A stretch of 64,000 bases of DNA from Trueperella sp. (GCA_030532125.1 JAUNLU010000001.1:301960-365959); one strand, 5' to 3'; positions 43,341-53,040 are shown, counted from the first letter of the stretch. Numbers and translations are program-made. The notes: generated by a model from the sequence alone, not told the origin.

Positions 43341-44828
43341 TTACTGGTTAGCGCCTTCCCACCAGGCGAGCAGACGGCGTTTAGCTTCTTCTTCACCTAG
43401 CGGACCTTCTTCCATCCGCAGCTCGAGCAGGTATTTCCAGGCTCGCCCCACTTCACGCCCCGGTTGTAAATCGAGCAGTTCCATAATCTGAGTGCCGTCC
43501 AGGTCGGGGCGGATAGCATCTATTTCTTCCTGCTCTTTTAGCGCCTCGATCCGGGCTTCTAGATCATCCATCCCGGCGGACAGCCAAGCCGCTTTGCGCC
43601 GATTGCGGGTGGTACAGTCCCCGCGGGTCAGCCGATTTAGCCGCGGTAACAGCTCACCAGCGTCAGTGACATACCGGCGCACTGCCGCATCTGACCACCG
43701 TTGTTCACCATAACCGTGGAAGCGCAGGTGCAGTTCTACCAGGCGAGACACTGCTTTAGTAGTGTCTTTATCAAACCGCAATTTCCGCATCCGCCGCGCC
43801 GTCATCCGCGCCCCAATAATGTCATGCGCATGGAAAGACACCGTGCCATCGGGCTCAAATTTGCGGGTGGCGGGCTTGCCGATGTCGTGCATTAATGCCG
43901 CAAATCGCAAAATGAAGTCTGGGCCGGGCACCGCGCCGTCCGCATCGGTTTCTAAGTCCATGACTTGATCCAACACAGTGAGGGTGTGTTCGTAGACGTC
44001 TTTATGGCGACCGTGCTCATCTACTGTTTCTTGCAAATTTGCTAGCTCAGGTAAGACGACGCTGCACACCCCCGTCTCCACCATTAGCTCCAGACCGCGG
44101 CGCGGGGCAGGGCTAATAATTAGCCGTTCCAGTTCGGCGCGAATACGTTCCGCGGAAACTATTTCTAGCCGCTGCGCCATATCGGCCATCGCACGCATTA
44201 CTTCGGGGGAAACATCAAATTTCAATTGGGCCGCGAACCGGGCAGCGCGCATAATCCGCAGTGGATCGTCGTCAAAAGACTGGGTAGCAGCAGCAGGCGT
44301 GCGCAACTCGCCACGCACCAGATCATCTAGCCCGCCACATGGGTCTACCAGCACTAATTCTGGCAACCGCACCGCCATGGCGTTTACGGTGAAATCCCGG
44401 CGGGTCAGATCCCCAGCTAGGTTATCGCCATACTCGACCGTGGGCTTGCGAGAACTCGGGTCATAACTTTCCGCGCGATAAGTAGTGACTTCTACTACCA
44501 GACCGTCCCGCACCGCGCCGATGGTGCCGAATTCTCTCCCGATATCCCAAGTCTTGTGTGCCCACTGTGCCAGCAGTTTCTGGGTCTCTTCCGGGCGCGC
44601 CGAAGTGGTCAAATCAAAGTCATGAATCGCAGTGCCGAGGAAAGCATCTCTAACTGGTCCCCCAACCAAGGACAATTCATACCCATTACGTGAGAAAATA
44701 GTACCCAGTTGAATAATTGCATCAGGGATTCGTGTTAGCGCCTGGTGGCCTTGCGCGAGTAACTGTGCACGCTGGTTTACGCCAGCGTTGGCCGGTGTAC
44801 GTTGAGATTTGGGAGAAGTATTGCTCAT
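43341..44828 (-). CDS. cca: CCA tRNA nucleotidyltransferase
   Basis: A 495-residue enzyme that adds or repairs the 3' CCA of tRNAs; none of the three tRNA genes in the window encodes CCA, so it is required. The nucleotidyltransferase head reads LSLVGGPVRDAFLGTAIHDFDLTT, with GTIGAVRDGLVVEVTTYRAE and DLTRRDFTVNAMAV next. An HD domain follows (LRFAALMHDIGKPATRKFE). ATG 44828 follows AAGGGG; a GTG at 44834 is less likely. It is divergent from the NUDIX gene, with about 70 bp between the starts. Confidence 0.93.
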   Translation of the reverse strand: MSNTSPKSQRTPANAGVNQRAQLLAQGHQALTRIPDAIIQLGTIFSRNGYELSLVGGPVRDAFLGTAIHDFDLTTSARPEETQKLLAQWAHKTWDIGREFGTIGAVRDGLVVEVTTYRAESYDPSSRKPTVEYGDNLAGDLTRRDFTVNAMAVRLPELVLVDPCGGLDDLVRGELRTPAAATQSFDDDPLRIMRAARFAAQLKFDVSPEVMRAMADMAQRLEIVSAERIRAELERLIISPAPRRGLELMVETGVCSVVLPELANLQETVDEHGRHKDVYEHTLTVLDQVMDLETDADGAVPGPDFILRFAALMHDIGKPATRKFEPDGTVSFHAHDIIGARMTARRMRKLRFDKDTTKAVSRLVELHLRFHGYGEQRWSDAAVRRYVTDAGELLPRLNRLTRGDCTTRNRRKAAWLSAGMDDLEARIEALKEQEEIDAIRPDLDGTQIMELLDLQPGREVGRAWKYLLELRMEEGPLGEEEAKRRLLAWWEGANQ

Positions 44829-44896
44829 GGTCACCCCTTAAGGGTGCCATGATTTCATGTACTTTCGCATATTTCAGGGTGCGCGATAGAAGTGTG

Positions 44897-45427
44897 ATGA
44901 TGTCTAACTCGTTTTCGTCCAGTTCACCGCAGCGGAAACGCCAACGCGGTAGCGGGTCGTCGCGGGCAGCAAACCGCCGTCAGGCGCTACCCATCGTGAA
45001 CGAAACTTCAGCGGGCGGCGCGATTGTTAAAGTCCGCGATGGGCAGGCTTATGTGGCGGTTATTGCCCGGCGCAACCGTGGTGGCAGATTGGAGTGGTGC
45101 CTGCCGAAGGGGCATCTGGAGGGGGAAGAAACCGCTCCCGAAGCTGCCGTGCGGGAAATCCGCGAAGAAACGGGAATCCACGGGAGAGTGCTACGCCATT
45201 TGGCGACGATCGACTACTGGTTTTCTGGGAATGATCGGCGTGTTCATAAAGTAGTGCACCATTACCTAGTGGAAGCTCTTTCTGGGGTACTAACGGTGGA
45301 GAACGATCCGGATCAAGAGGGTGAAAAAGTAGAGTGGGTTCCGATAGATAAAGTCTCTTCCCGCCTGGCGTATCCTAATGAGCGCCGCATCGTGGGAAAA
45401 GCGCGAAAAATTTTGTACGGAAAGTAA
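44897..45427 (+). CDS. NUDIX hydrolase
   Basis: A 176-residue hydrolase of nucleoside diphosphates linked to X. The Nudix box is complete: GHLEGEETAPEAAVREIREE followed by TGI (GX5EX7REUXEEXGU). A basic, Ser/Arg-rich N terminus of about 35 residues precedes the fold, as in MutT1-like actinobacterial relatives. Two ATGs stand in tandem (44897, 44900) with no ribosome site, and the upstream frame to 44717 overlaps cca and is rejected. Its stop overlaps the next gene's ATG by one base (TAATG). Confidence 0.88.
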   Translation: MMSNSFSSSSPQRKRQRGSGSSRAANRRQALPIVNETSAGGAIVKVRDGQAYVAVIARRNRGGRLEWCLPKGHLEGEETAPEAAVREIREETGIHGRVLRHLATIDYWFSGNDRRVHKVVHHYLVEALSGVLTVENDPDQEGEKVEWVPIDKVSSRLAYPNERRIVGKARKILYGK

Positions 45428-47610
45428 TGAAGAAGTTCGTCCGGATACTGGTGGTCTTTTTGGCGTGCAGCGTGCTCCTACTGGGCGCGCTGGGTACGAT
45501 GTTGCCAGCCGCTCTGGCAGCACCACCGCAAGATGCTGCACCAGAAACGGAATCCGCCGCACTCGAGGTTACGATCACGGGAATTAATACGCCAGTATTA
45601 GAACCCGGCGCCGATCTGGTTATGACCGTACGGCTAACTAATCAGACTAACCGCCCGATTGATGCCGCGACTCTTTCCCTAGCTACCCCGATTAATACTT
45701 TCGTGACCGCTTCGCATATGCAGAGTTGGATGGCGGGGCAGGCTAATATCCCGGTGCAGGTAGTAAAAACTGCTGATGTAGCAGTAACCATACCGGCGGG
45801 AAAAACTGAGACCGTATCTATTACGGTTCCGGCAGCGGAAACGCCGTGGCCCACTAGCTATTTTGCCTGGGGCCCGCGCGGAATAGCGGCTGAGGTTGCC
45901 ACCGATGTGGGAGATTTTGCGGATCGTTCGCTATTTGTAGTTGGCCCAGACGCCGAACTGCACCCCACCGATTTGGCGATAGTAGCGCCGATTAGCGCCT
46001 CGCTGGAATCTCTAGCCGCACAGCCAACATTTGCCCAAATATTAGGAGCAGTTCCCGCCGACAGCGCAGCTGCAGAGGCGGAAGATCTATCAAAAGAACT
46101 GACTACCCACAGTAAACACGCACTGCGGCAATGGGATCTGCCAGGAGTTACCCTGGCAGTCGATCCCCAGTTCAGCACTGAAGTTGGTCTGAGTGCTAAA
46201 GATTTCACTGCGCTGGAGAAAGCAAAGGTAGCGTTACTACCTGCCGGCGACGTCGATCTCTCTGCACTGATTCACACTGAGCGGAGCAAGTACCTCTCTC
46301 GGCTGATAACCAGCAGCCGGGAACAGCTGCCGCACTACCAACCAAACCTAGAGCAACTGCTGTTTTTGCCGGTTGGGCCAGTGGATGGCGAAGTGCTAGC
46401 TCAGGCATACGCTTCCCAGATGTTGCCGGTTATTGCTGATGCAGATGCCCCTCCGGCACAGATACTGTCATTCACCCCGCATGCGCACGGCACAATTTCA
46501 GTAGCCGGTGAATCACGGTCAGCGCTATTCTCGGATGCCATTTTGGCCGGCGCAGCCCGGGGTATCTTGCAGGATCCAGTTTCGCAACAAAGCCCGGTTG
46601 AACTCGATGACTTCGACGCTGGGCAAGCGTTGATTGCAATTTCGGCCGCACACTTCCGCCAACGGCCCAACAGCCCGCGCGGTAGCGTGCTGACTTTACC
46701 GCGGGGTCAGGTAATAACTGGGCAGATGCCGGAGCTAGCGGCAGAAGCTGACTCCAACCCGCCGTCTACCGGAAACGCTAACGCAGAGCTAAACCATGCG
46801 GTGGCACCCGAAGTTTTACTCCGTACAGTCAAATCCCTATCAGCTGCTCCCTGGGTAAATCCCGTGCCATTAGCGCAAATCGCTGCTACCCCACCCGATA
46901 CCACCGCGCGTCAGCAGCTGCCCAATGAGCGGGTAGCTGAATCAGAGATTACCCAGACACAGATAGCACAGGTAGAAACTGCTACCGCTGGCTTCCACGA
47001 CCTGGCCACTATTTTCACCGAATCTGCAGAGCTACTCGCTGCTGGACAGCAGCTCACTGATTCTTTCTTTGCCGCCGCCTGGAATGTTGACCCGGCCCGC
47101 CGCGCTCAGAAAATCGCTGAACTAGAAACATCGGCGGAATTAGCCGCCCTGATACGGGTGGAAAATTCCTCCCCAATTAATATGATTTCGGAAACTTCAG
47201 CGTTGCCGCTGCAAATAACTAACCCATTCAACCGCCCGGCAAATGTGCAGGTAAAGCTGATAACTCCGGATATACGACTGCAGGCAACCGACTCAGTTAC
47301 CGCAACTTTGCCCGCTGGCAGCACTAAAACAGTTTCTCTGCCAGTCACGGCGCACGGTTCCGGGAATATGGAAGTTGAAGCTTTGGTGTTGAATGAGGCG
47401 GGAACCGAAGTGGGAGCTTCACAAAAGATTCCCGTACGCGTGCGGGCTGATTGGGAAAATACTGGAATCGCTATCTTCGCTGCTCTAGTTTTTGCGGTGC
47501 TGATCTTCGGTATTGCTAAATCGATACGAGCTGGCCGCCGCTCTCAACCAGTAGCGCTAGCAGATTTTACCCAAAACAGATCTGATGGGTCGCCCGCAGA
47601 TAATAGCTAA
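45427..47610 (+). CDS. Exported DUF6049-type protein
   Basis: A 727-residue protein. A signal peptide (VRILVVFLACSVLLLGALG) precedes a large extracytoplasmic region with immunoglobulin-like beta segments (LEVTITGINTPVLEPGADLV; VTIPAGKTETVSITVPAAET). A single membrane helix near residue 690 (IAIFAALVFAVLIFGIAK) and a short tail end it. It is the protein usually found between the NUDIX and murJ genes of actinobacteria and named DUF6049 there. Its role in the envelope is unknown. Start and NUDIX stop overlap, so translation is coupled. In this genome the expected murJ does not follow. Confidence 0.8.
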   Translation: MKKFVRILVVFLACSVLLLGALGTMLPAALAAPPQDAAPETESAALEVTITGINTPVLEPGADLVMTVRLTNQTNRPIDAATLSLATPINTFVTASHMQSWMAGQANIPVQVVKTADVAVTIPAGKTETVSITVPAAETPWPTSYFAWGPRGIAAEVATDVGDFADRSLFVVGPDAELHPTDLAIVAPISASLESLAAQPTFAQILGAVPADSAAAEAEDLSKELTTHSKHALRQWDLPGVTLAVDPQFSTEVGLSAKDFTALEKAKVALLPAGDVDLSALIHTERSKYLSRLITSSREQLPHYQPNLEQLLFLPVGPVDGEVLAQAYASQMLPVIADADAPPAQILSFTPHAHGTISVAGESRSALFSDAILAGAARGILQDPVSQQSPVELDDFDAGQALIAISAAHFRQRPNSPRGSVLTLPRGQVITGQMPELAAEADSNPPSTGNANAELNHAVAPEVLLRTVKSLSAAPWVNPVPLAQIAATPPDTTARQQLPNERVAESEITQTQIAQVETATAGFHDLATIFTESAELLAAGQQLTDSFFAAAWNVDPARRAQKIAELETSAELAALIRVENSSPINMISETSALPLQITNPFNRPANVQVKLITPDIRLQATDSVTATLPAGSTKTVSLPVTAHGSGNMEVEALVLNEAGTEVGASQKIPVRVRADWENTGIAIFAALVFAVLIFGIAKSIRAGRRSQPVALADFTQNRSDGSPADNS

Positions 47611-47655
47611 CCGGGATAGCGCTAGAATGCTGGAGAATTACGGAATGGAGGAACT

Positions 47656-49302
47656 TTGACCAAATTAGCCCATGCGGGTCAAGTAGTAGCTGATCGCTAT
47701 GAACTTAACGCACCGGTAGCACAGCAGCTTTCCTTCTCTGATACTGAATCCTGGATTGCCACCGATCAGGTGCTATCGCGGCAGGTGCGGATAACCTTGA
47801 TTGCGCCTGGAGCTGCGCAATTGTCAGCTGCGGTAGATGCGGCCCGGCGCACAGCACTGGTAGCCAACCCTCGGGCGGTCAGGATATTACTGGTAGATAT
47901 CTTGCCTGACGACGCTGATTTAGCCGGTGCTGCCATTGTGGTTACTGAAATTCCACCTGGGAAAGCACTGGCACAGCTATTAGCAACAGATACGCCGATA
48001 ACCGGTAATAATCTGTTGGCATTGGCAGGCGAAATTAGTGCCGCCGTTGCGGCGCTGCGCAAACAAGGAGTGCGCCATCTCCATCCCCGTGCCGATCATA
48101 TCTATCTGCGCGACAGTGGAGATATCGTGATAGACGGTTTTGGAATTTTCGCAGCCCTGGAAAATGCTGACTTAGCTAAAGACGCGGCTGCCCTGGATCG
48201 CGATGAAGTCCGCGGTTTGGCGGTATTCTTTGCTGCGTTGGCATTGGGCAGGGATTTTCCACTTGATCCCAGTGACCACGATGCAGTAATTGCACAAGCA
48301 GCGGATTTACCAGAGCTACCTGGGCAACTGAGCGAAATATTCCGTGCTGAACGAGAATTCCGCGGCTATCCCACGCCGGAAGCGCTAATGCAGGCATTGT
48401 TGCCGTGGGGGGAAATCGACATAACGCCACAGTTGGCCCCAGCAAAGAACTGGGGACTTGATGGGATAAAGATTAGTTCTGACACCGCTGGTGAAATTGA
48501 CGACGCAGTAATGGCAGTAAGCGAGGCCAAACCAGCGGCCAAACCAGTGGAAAAGCCGACCCCGGAGGAGGCGCAGCAAAACGAAGTTGGGCAAAAGGAA
48601 GTAGGGGCGCTAACTAAGAAAACAGGAGCGCTAACTAATGCTATTGCGCAACGCGATGCATCCGGCAACCCAGTTTTAGCAGACGACGGATCCCCACTAG
48701 TAAATGCCACCAAGGTAACGATGATATTGTTCGCCGTCACTGTTGCAATATTCGGACTTATCGGGATAATCGGACTAGCTATCCCAACTGCAAAAGTTAC
48801 GACGCAACCGGCTGTGGATGAAGTCGCTACCCCAGAGGAAGAGCCTGCTCCCAGTGTGCCGCCACAGATTGCCAGCATCCATTTCGTTAGTCCGGACGCG
48901 CATTTAGTGGGCGGCGACCCGGCAATGGATAGCCCTGGCAATATCAGTCGAGCAGCTGACGGCAATCCGGAGACATATTGGAAGTCTTGGTACCGGGTGG
49001 ATCCTACTATGCGGCCGATGACCGGGATTGGAATATTCGTGCAGCTCAAAGAGCCAGCAAAAGTTTCCGAAGTACAGCTAGCAGTTGCTGGCACGGGCGG
49101 AAAAGTAGAATTGCGTAACGCGCCTCTGGAAGATCCCAAATCTGGAAATGTACTGACCACTGGGGAATTTGCTGCTACCACTACGCTGGTTCCCGACGAA
49201 CAGTACATCGGTGATTCGTTCACCTTGTGGGTCACTGAGCTACCCGTCTCTACTACTGATGGGAAAAACCGGCTGGAGATTTCGGAAATTACCGTGAAAT
49301 AA
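47656..49302 (+). CDS. Membrane pseudokinase with extracytoplasmic discoidin-like domain
   Basis: A 548-residue protein. Residues 10-255 follow the protein-kinase fold (ADRYELNAPVAQQLSFSDTE, then VRILLVDILPDDADL), but HRD is replaced by HPR (HLHPRADHIYLR) and DFG by DGF, so it is expected to lack kinase activity. A linker rich in Lys/Glu/Pro, a membrane helix near residue 355 (MILFAVTVAIFGLIGIIGLA) and a C-terminal beta domain (ISRAADGNPETYWKSWYRVD) of F5/8-C type follow. It resembles the pseudokinase part that is fused to MurJ in mycobacteria. TTG 47656 follows GGAGG by four bases. It lies 45 bp after the DUF6049-type gene. Confidence 0.78.
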   Translation: MTKLAHAGQVVADRYELNAPVAQQLSFSDTESWIATDQVLSRQVRITLIAPGAAQLSAAVDAARRTALVANPRAVRILLVDILPDDADLAGAAIVVTEIPPGKALAQLLATDTPITGNNLLALAGEISAAVAALRKQGVRHLHPRADHIYLRDSGDIVIDGFGIFAALENADLAKDAAALDRDEVRGLAVFFAALALGRDFPLDPSDHDAVIAQAADLPELPGQLSEIFRAEREFRGYPTPEALMQALLPWGEIDITPQLAPAKNWGLDGIKISSDTAGEIDDAVMAVSEAKPAAKPVEKPTPEEAQQNEVGQKEVGALTKKTGALTNAIAQRDASGNPVLADDGSPLVNATKVTMILFAVTVAIFGLIGIIGLAIPTAKVTTQPAVDEVATPEEEPAPSVPPQIASIHFVSPDAHLVGGDPAMDSPGNISRAADGNPETYWKSWYRVDPTMRPMTGIGIFVQLKEPAKVSEVQLAVAGTGGKVELRNAPLEDPKSGNVLTTGEFAATTTLVPDEQYIGDSFTLWVTELPVSTTDGKNRLEISEITVK

Positions 49303-49332
49303 CGGCGTCGGACTGAGTAACGGCGTCAGACT
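49300..49332. repeat. Tandem 15-bp near-repeat over a stop codon
   Basis: TAACGGCGTCGGACT (49300-49314) and TAACGGCGTCAGACT (49318-49332) differ at one base. The first copy contains the TAA stop of the pseudokinase gene. No function can be assigned. The rest of the 148-bp gap to trxB holds nothing clear. Confidence 0.5.
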
Positions 49333-49450
49333 AATCCAAATTGACTCCCACACCAGCAGGGAATAAAAGCCAAACTAGAGCGCTTGTACTAGGTACGAGA
49401 TGAAATATAAAAATTTGGGAAACTAATCTGCTAGTCACAGAGGAGAAGTA

Positions 49451-50371
49451 ATGACCGTTCATGACGTAGTTATCGTCGGCTCTGGTCCGGCGGGCTGGAC
49501 CGCCGCGATTTACACCGCGCGCGCGGGACTGAAACCCATAGTGCTGGCTGGAGTTTTAGAGGTCGGTGGCGCTTTGATGAACACCACCGAAGTGGAGAAC
49601 TATCCGGGCTGGCCGGAAGGCATCGACGGTCCGGTACTAATGACTAATATGCAGCAGCAAGCCGAACGGTTCGGGGCTGATGTGCGCTATGAATTCGCTG
49701 AGGAATTTGACCTGGACGGCGAAATAAAAACGATTAAAACCGACTCCGAAACTTACCAAGCCAAATCAGTTATTTTGGCGCTGGGCTCAGAGTACCGCAA
49801 GCTCGGCATCCCCGGCGAAAGTGAACTAGCTGGTCACGGGGTATCGTACTGTGCCACCTGTGATGGCTTCTTCTTCAAAGACAAAGAAATCGCTGTGGTA
49901 GGCGGCGGCGATTCTGCGGTCACGGAAGCTATCTTCTTGTCGCGTTTCGGTAGTAAAGTTCACCTAATCCATCGGCGCGATGAATTGCGCGCCTCCAAGG
50001 TGCTAGCTGATCGCCTACTGGGTATTGAAAATGTAGAGGTGCACTGGAATAGCGTCGTCACCAAAGTTAATGGTGACGAAGCTACCACTTCACTGACCTT
50101 GCAAGATACCCAAACTGGAGAGACCTCTGACCTGCCAGTTTCGGCGATGTTCGTTGCGATTGGAAACGATCCGCGCACCCCGATTCTGAATGGTCAGTTG
50201 GAGCTGGACGAGCACGGATACATTACTACCGAGTTACCATCCTCGCGGACTTCGCTACCAGGCGTTTTCGCGTGTGGCGACGTCGTTGACTCCACTTACC
50301 AACAAGCAATTACTGCCGCTGGCTCTGGATGCGTAGCAGCTCTCGACGTCGAACGGTACCTAGTTAGCTGA
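49451..50371 (+). CDS. trxB: Thioredoxin-disulfide reductase
   Basis: A 306-residue flavoenzyme that reduces thioredoxin with NADPH. FAD motif IVGSGPAGWTAAIYTARAGL, redox centre YCATCDGFFF, NADPH motif AVVGGGDSAVTEAIFLSRFG and a C-terminal FAD motif GVFACGDVVDSTYQQAITAA are all present. GAGGAG stands before ATG 49451. In related genomes trxA follows directly; here the gene converges on parB instead, and no thioredoxin gene is in the window. Confidence 0.95.
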   Translation: MTVHDVVIVGSGPAGWTAAIYTARAGLKPIVLAGVLEVGGALMNTTEVENYPGWPEGIDGPVLMTNMQQQAERFGADVRYEFAEEFDLDGEIKTIKTDSETYQAKSVILALGSEYRKLGIPGESELAGHGVSYCATCDGFFFKDKEIAVVGGGDSAVTEAIFLSRFGSKVHLIHRRDELRASKVLADRLLGIENVEVHWNSVVTKVNGDEATTSLTLQDTQTGETSDLPVSAMFVAIGNDPRTPILNGQLELDEHGYITTELPSSRTSLPGVFACGDVVDSTYQQAITAAGSGCVAALDVERYLVS

Positions 50372-50414
50372 TTCCAGCTAATCGCCAAATCTGCTGATTA
50401 TTGGTGTTGACCAG

Positions 50415-51584
50415 TTATTCAGCGCTCTCTGCAGTCGGATCCTCCGGAATTACTGGATTCTCTCCCCAGATCTGGAGGATCCGATTCATGTCTGACAAGT
50501 TAGCGAACTCTACGGTAATTCTGCCTTTACGGGTTCCCAGCTGGACTTTTACCCTAGTGTCCAACCAGTCAGAGAGCTTGGTGGCAAGCTCATCCAACTC
50601 GGTCTCATACTGTTTTGCCGCCGTGCGCCGGCGGGTGGGGGTGACGTCATCTCCCAATGCAACAATTTCTTCTACTGCGCGCACGGAAAGGCCTTCGGCG
50701 ACAATCCGCTGGGCAATTCGCTCCATATCCGCCGGGTCGGTCAGCCCGAGGAGTGCCCGCGCATGTCCAGCACTGAGTACGCCAGCCGCTACCCGCCGTT
50801 GTACCAGTGGCGGCAACTTTAGTAGCCGCAAGGTATTGGAAATCTGCGGGCGTGAGCGGGCAATTCGTTGGGAAAGTTCCTCTTGCGTGCAGTTAAAGTC
50901 GTGGAGCAACTGTTGATACGCAGCGGCTTCTTCCAGGGGGTTTAGTTGGGTGCGGTGTAAGTTTTCCAGTAACGCATCGCGCAGCAGATCTGAATCTTCG
51001 GTATGCCGCACGATTGCCGGCACGCTGGTATTTCCGGCCAACTGCGAAGCGCGCCACCGGCGCTCTCCCATAATCAGCTCATATCGCGCTGTGGGGTTAT
51101 CGGCTACAGGTTCTGCCAGAGCTCTTACTACGATGGGTTGGAGTACACCCACTTCACGGATCGAATCTGCGAGTTCGGTGAGTTCGTCTTCGTCGAAGAC
51201 TTGGCGGGGCTGTTTGGTGTTCGGCACAATTTGCTCGAGTGGTATCTCACCGAAAGTAGCTCCGGGTATAGCAAGCAGTTCTTCATCTGCTGCGGTAACT
51301 GCCTTAGTAGCACTTGACTTGGTGGCACCGGCACCAGAGCTGCGCTTTTTGGCAGAAGTTTTAGGCTTAGCCGTAGACGCCGGTTTTGTCGGTTTTTGGG
51401 GAGCTTTCACAGGGGATTCTCCCTGGTCAGCTACTGAGTCAATATTCTGATCTATAGTTTTTTCTGCGCGATTATCGGCTTTACCACCAAAGAAGACGTC
51501 GATTGGGCGCTCTTTTGGTTCCTCTTGTTCTGGCGGAAATAAAGCACCTATTCCCCTACCCAGACCCCGTCGTTTCGTAGCCAT
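50415..51584 (-). CDS. parB: Chromosome-partitioning protein ParB
   Basis: A 389-residue CTP-dependent clamp that loads on parS. The N-terminal basic patch [12 protein letters not shown] is the ParA-stimulating peptide. The CTPase/partition core includes [36 protein letters not shown] and [20 protein letters not shown], and the helix-turn-helix reads [21 protein letters not shown] long, Lys/Thr/Ala-rich insertion (residues of about 50-100) separates the N-terminal peptide from the core. The three parS sites lie about 1.1 kb upstream, beyond parA. It is downstream of parA by 64 bp. Confidence 0.95.
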   Translation of the reverse strand: MATKRRGLGRGIGALFPPEQEEPKERPIDVFFGGKADNRAEKTIDQNIDSVADQGESPVKAPQKPTKPASTAKPKTSAKKRSSGAGATKSSATKAVTAADEELLAIPGATFGEIPLEQIVPNTKQPRQVFDEDELTELADSIREVGVLQPIVVRALAEPVADNPTARYELIMGERRWRASQLAGNTSVPAIVRHTEDSDLLRDALLENLHRTQLNPLEEAAAYQQLLHDFNCTQEELSQRIARSRPQISNTLRLLKLPPLVQRRVAAGVLSAGHARALLGLTDPADMERIAQRIVAEGLSVRAVEEIVALGDDVTPTRRRTAAKQYETELDELATKLSDWLDTRVKVQLGTRKGRITVEFANLSDMNRILQIWGENPVIPEDPTAESAE

Positions 51585-51648
51585 ATTGTTTTGCCTCTTC
51601 TACTTGTACTAATCGCGTGTTGTTAAGTTATTAGCTGTTAAGTGGATA

Positions 51649-52596
51649 TCAGCTATTCCGCTTTGCCAGCTCTAAGGCGGCAGCCCGATAAGCTATTGCC
51701 CCGCTTGATCTGGGGTCATAGGTGATTATGGTTTGCTGGAAACTGGGTGCTTCCGAGATGCGCACGTTCCGCGGTATTTCAGCTTCTAAAGTCTGTTCAG
51801 GGAAATAATGCCGCACATTTTCCGCTACCTCTTGCGCTAGATTAGTTCGCCGATCCACCATCGTCAGCAGAATGGTGGAGAGCCGCAAATCAGAGTTTAG
51901 CGAATCCCTGACTCGATCAATTGTGGCAACTAACTGAGACAAACCTTCTAGCGCATAATATTCAGTCTGAATCGGAATAAGGACTTCACGGGCCGCTACC
52001 AGAGCATTGACGGTGAGCATGCCCAGACTGGGCGGCAGATCCAAGAAAATATAGTCAGGTATCTTGCCACCAGATGCGGCTAGATCTGTTAATCCTTGCT
52101 GCAGTGCTTCCGCCAGCCGATATTCCCACCGCTGCTGCCCAATCAGACTTATTTCTACAGACGCCAGATCAATAGTAGATGGTGCTACTAAAACCCCGGG
52201 AACATCTTCACTGGGAACCAATACCTTATATATAGGAGTCTGATTGGCAATTACGTCATAAACCGACGCGGAAACTTTTCCTTTTTCGACACCAAACGCC
52301 ACTGTGGCGTTCCCCTGTGGATCACAATCTAGCATCCACACATTCAACCCGCCTTGCGCCAATGCTGCAGCTAGATTAACGGCAGTGGTAGTTTTCCCAA
52401 CTCCACCTTTTTGGTTCGCCACAGCGATAATGCGCGTCTGAGTCGGTTTAGGGAACTTCTGGGCGGTTACTTCACGTAATTTCTTATGGTCCTGCTCTAA
52501 CTGAGTAGCCAGTGGGGTGTTTGCTGTTTTTTCCACTTCTGGCGCACGAGGTGGGACAACTCGCCCTGATTTTGCTATCTGATATGGGTCTGCCAC
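51649..52596 (-). CDS. parA: Chromosome-partitioning ATPase ParA (Soj)
   Basis: A 315-residue ATPase that forms the DNA-bound gradient moving ParB-parS complexes. The deviant Walker A is VANQKGGVGKTTTAVNLAAA; LDCDPQGNATVAFG and FLDLPPSLGMLTVNAL complete the site. An N-terminal extension of about 60 residues precedes the fold. GTG 52596 is preceded by AAAGGAG at four bases and is preferred over GTG 52614. It is transcribed away from the parS cluster, toward parB. Confidence 0.95.
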   Translation of the reverse strand: MADPYQIAKSGRVVPPRAPEVEKTANTPLATQLEQDHKKLREVTAQKFPKPTQTRIIAVANQKGGVGKTTTAVNLAAALAQGGLNVWMLDCDPQGNATVAFGVEKGKVSASVYDVIANQTPIYKVLVPSEDVPGVLVAPSTIDLASVEISLIGQQRWEYRLAEALQQGLTDLAASGGKIPDYIFLDLPPSLGMLTVNALVAAREVLIPIQTEYYALEGLSQLVATIDRVRDSLNSDLRLSTILLTMVDRRTNLAQEVAENVRHYFPEQTLEAEIPRNVRISEAPSFQQTIITYDPRSSGAIAYRAAALELAKRNS

Positions 52597-52756
52597 GGCA
52601 CTCCTTTTCTCCACCTCAATACTACCTACTGTGGATTAAGAGATTCTCGCTATCCACAACACAGCTATTTCACATCTAAGCAGCTACATATAGCCGGTTA
52701 ATGGCAGACAGAACCCCTGAGGCAAATTTCAAATATCGGCTTGTGTTGGGTGAAAA

Positions 52757-52772
52757 TGTTTCACGTGAAACA
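52757..52772. other. parS site 1
   Basis: TGTTTCACGTGAAACA, a perfect palindrome identical to the core of the known actinobacterial parS consensus. It lies 160 bp upstream of the parA start. Confidence 0.93.
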
Positions 52773-52827
52773 CTAGCTCGCGCTAACACACGATGTGCCT
52801 ACGAACATACGAACATTAATCACAAAT

Positions 52828-52843
52828 TGTTTCACGTGAAACA
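52828..52843. other. parS site 2
   Basis: TGTTTCACGTGAAACA again; the symmetry extends four bases on each side (AAAT/ATTT), to 24 bp (52824-52847). It is 71 bp from site 1, centre to centre. Confidence 0.93.
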
Positions 52844-53024
52844 ATTTATTGATTCGATCCTGGTTTGAGATGGCAACCATCCCGATCAGCTAGCTACCCA
52901 CCAATTTACAATCTGCCCAACGCTAGTGGATTAAATTAATGCAACGCCATTTCCAACCAACGCCACAAATAGCGCCCGTCCACCCACCTCAACCAGAACA
53001 CAACCCGCAATAATAACGACGCAA

Positions 53025-53040
53025 TGTTTCACGTGAAACA
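53025..53040. other. parS site 3, inside a 30-bp perfect palindrome
   Basis: TGTTTCACGTGAAACA with symmetry extended to 30 bp (53018-53047, outer arms GACGCAA/TTGCGTC). It lies about 84 bp after the end of rsmG. No T-run follows, so terminator use is unlikely. Apart from the three sites, the 534-bp parA-rsmG gap shows nothing else clear. Confidence 0.93.

Noticed and set aside
50401..50916. 171-codon plus-strand frame opposite parB
   Set aside because: parB is certain on the other strand; this is a shadow with Ser/Arg bias.
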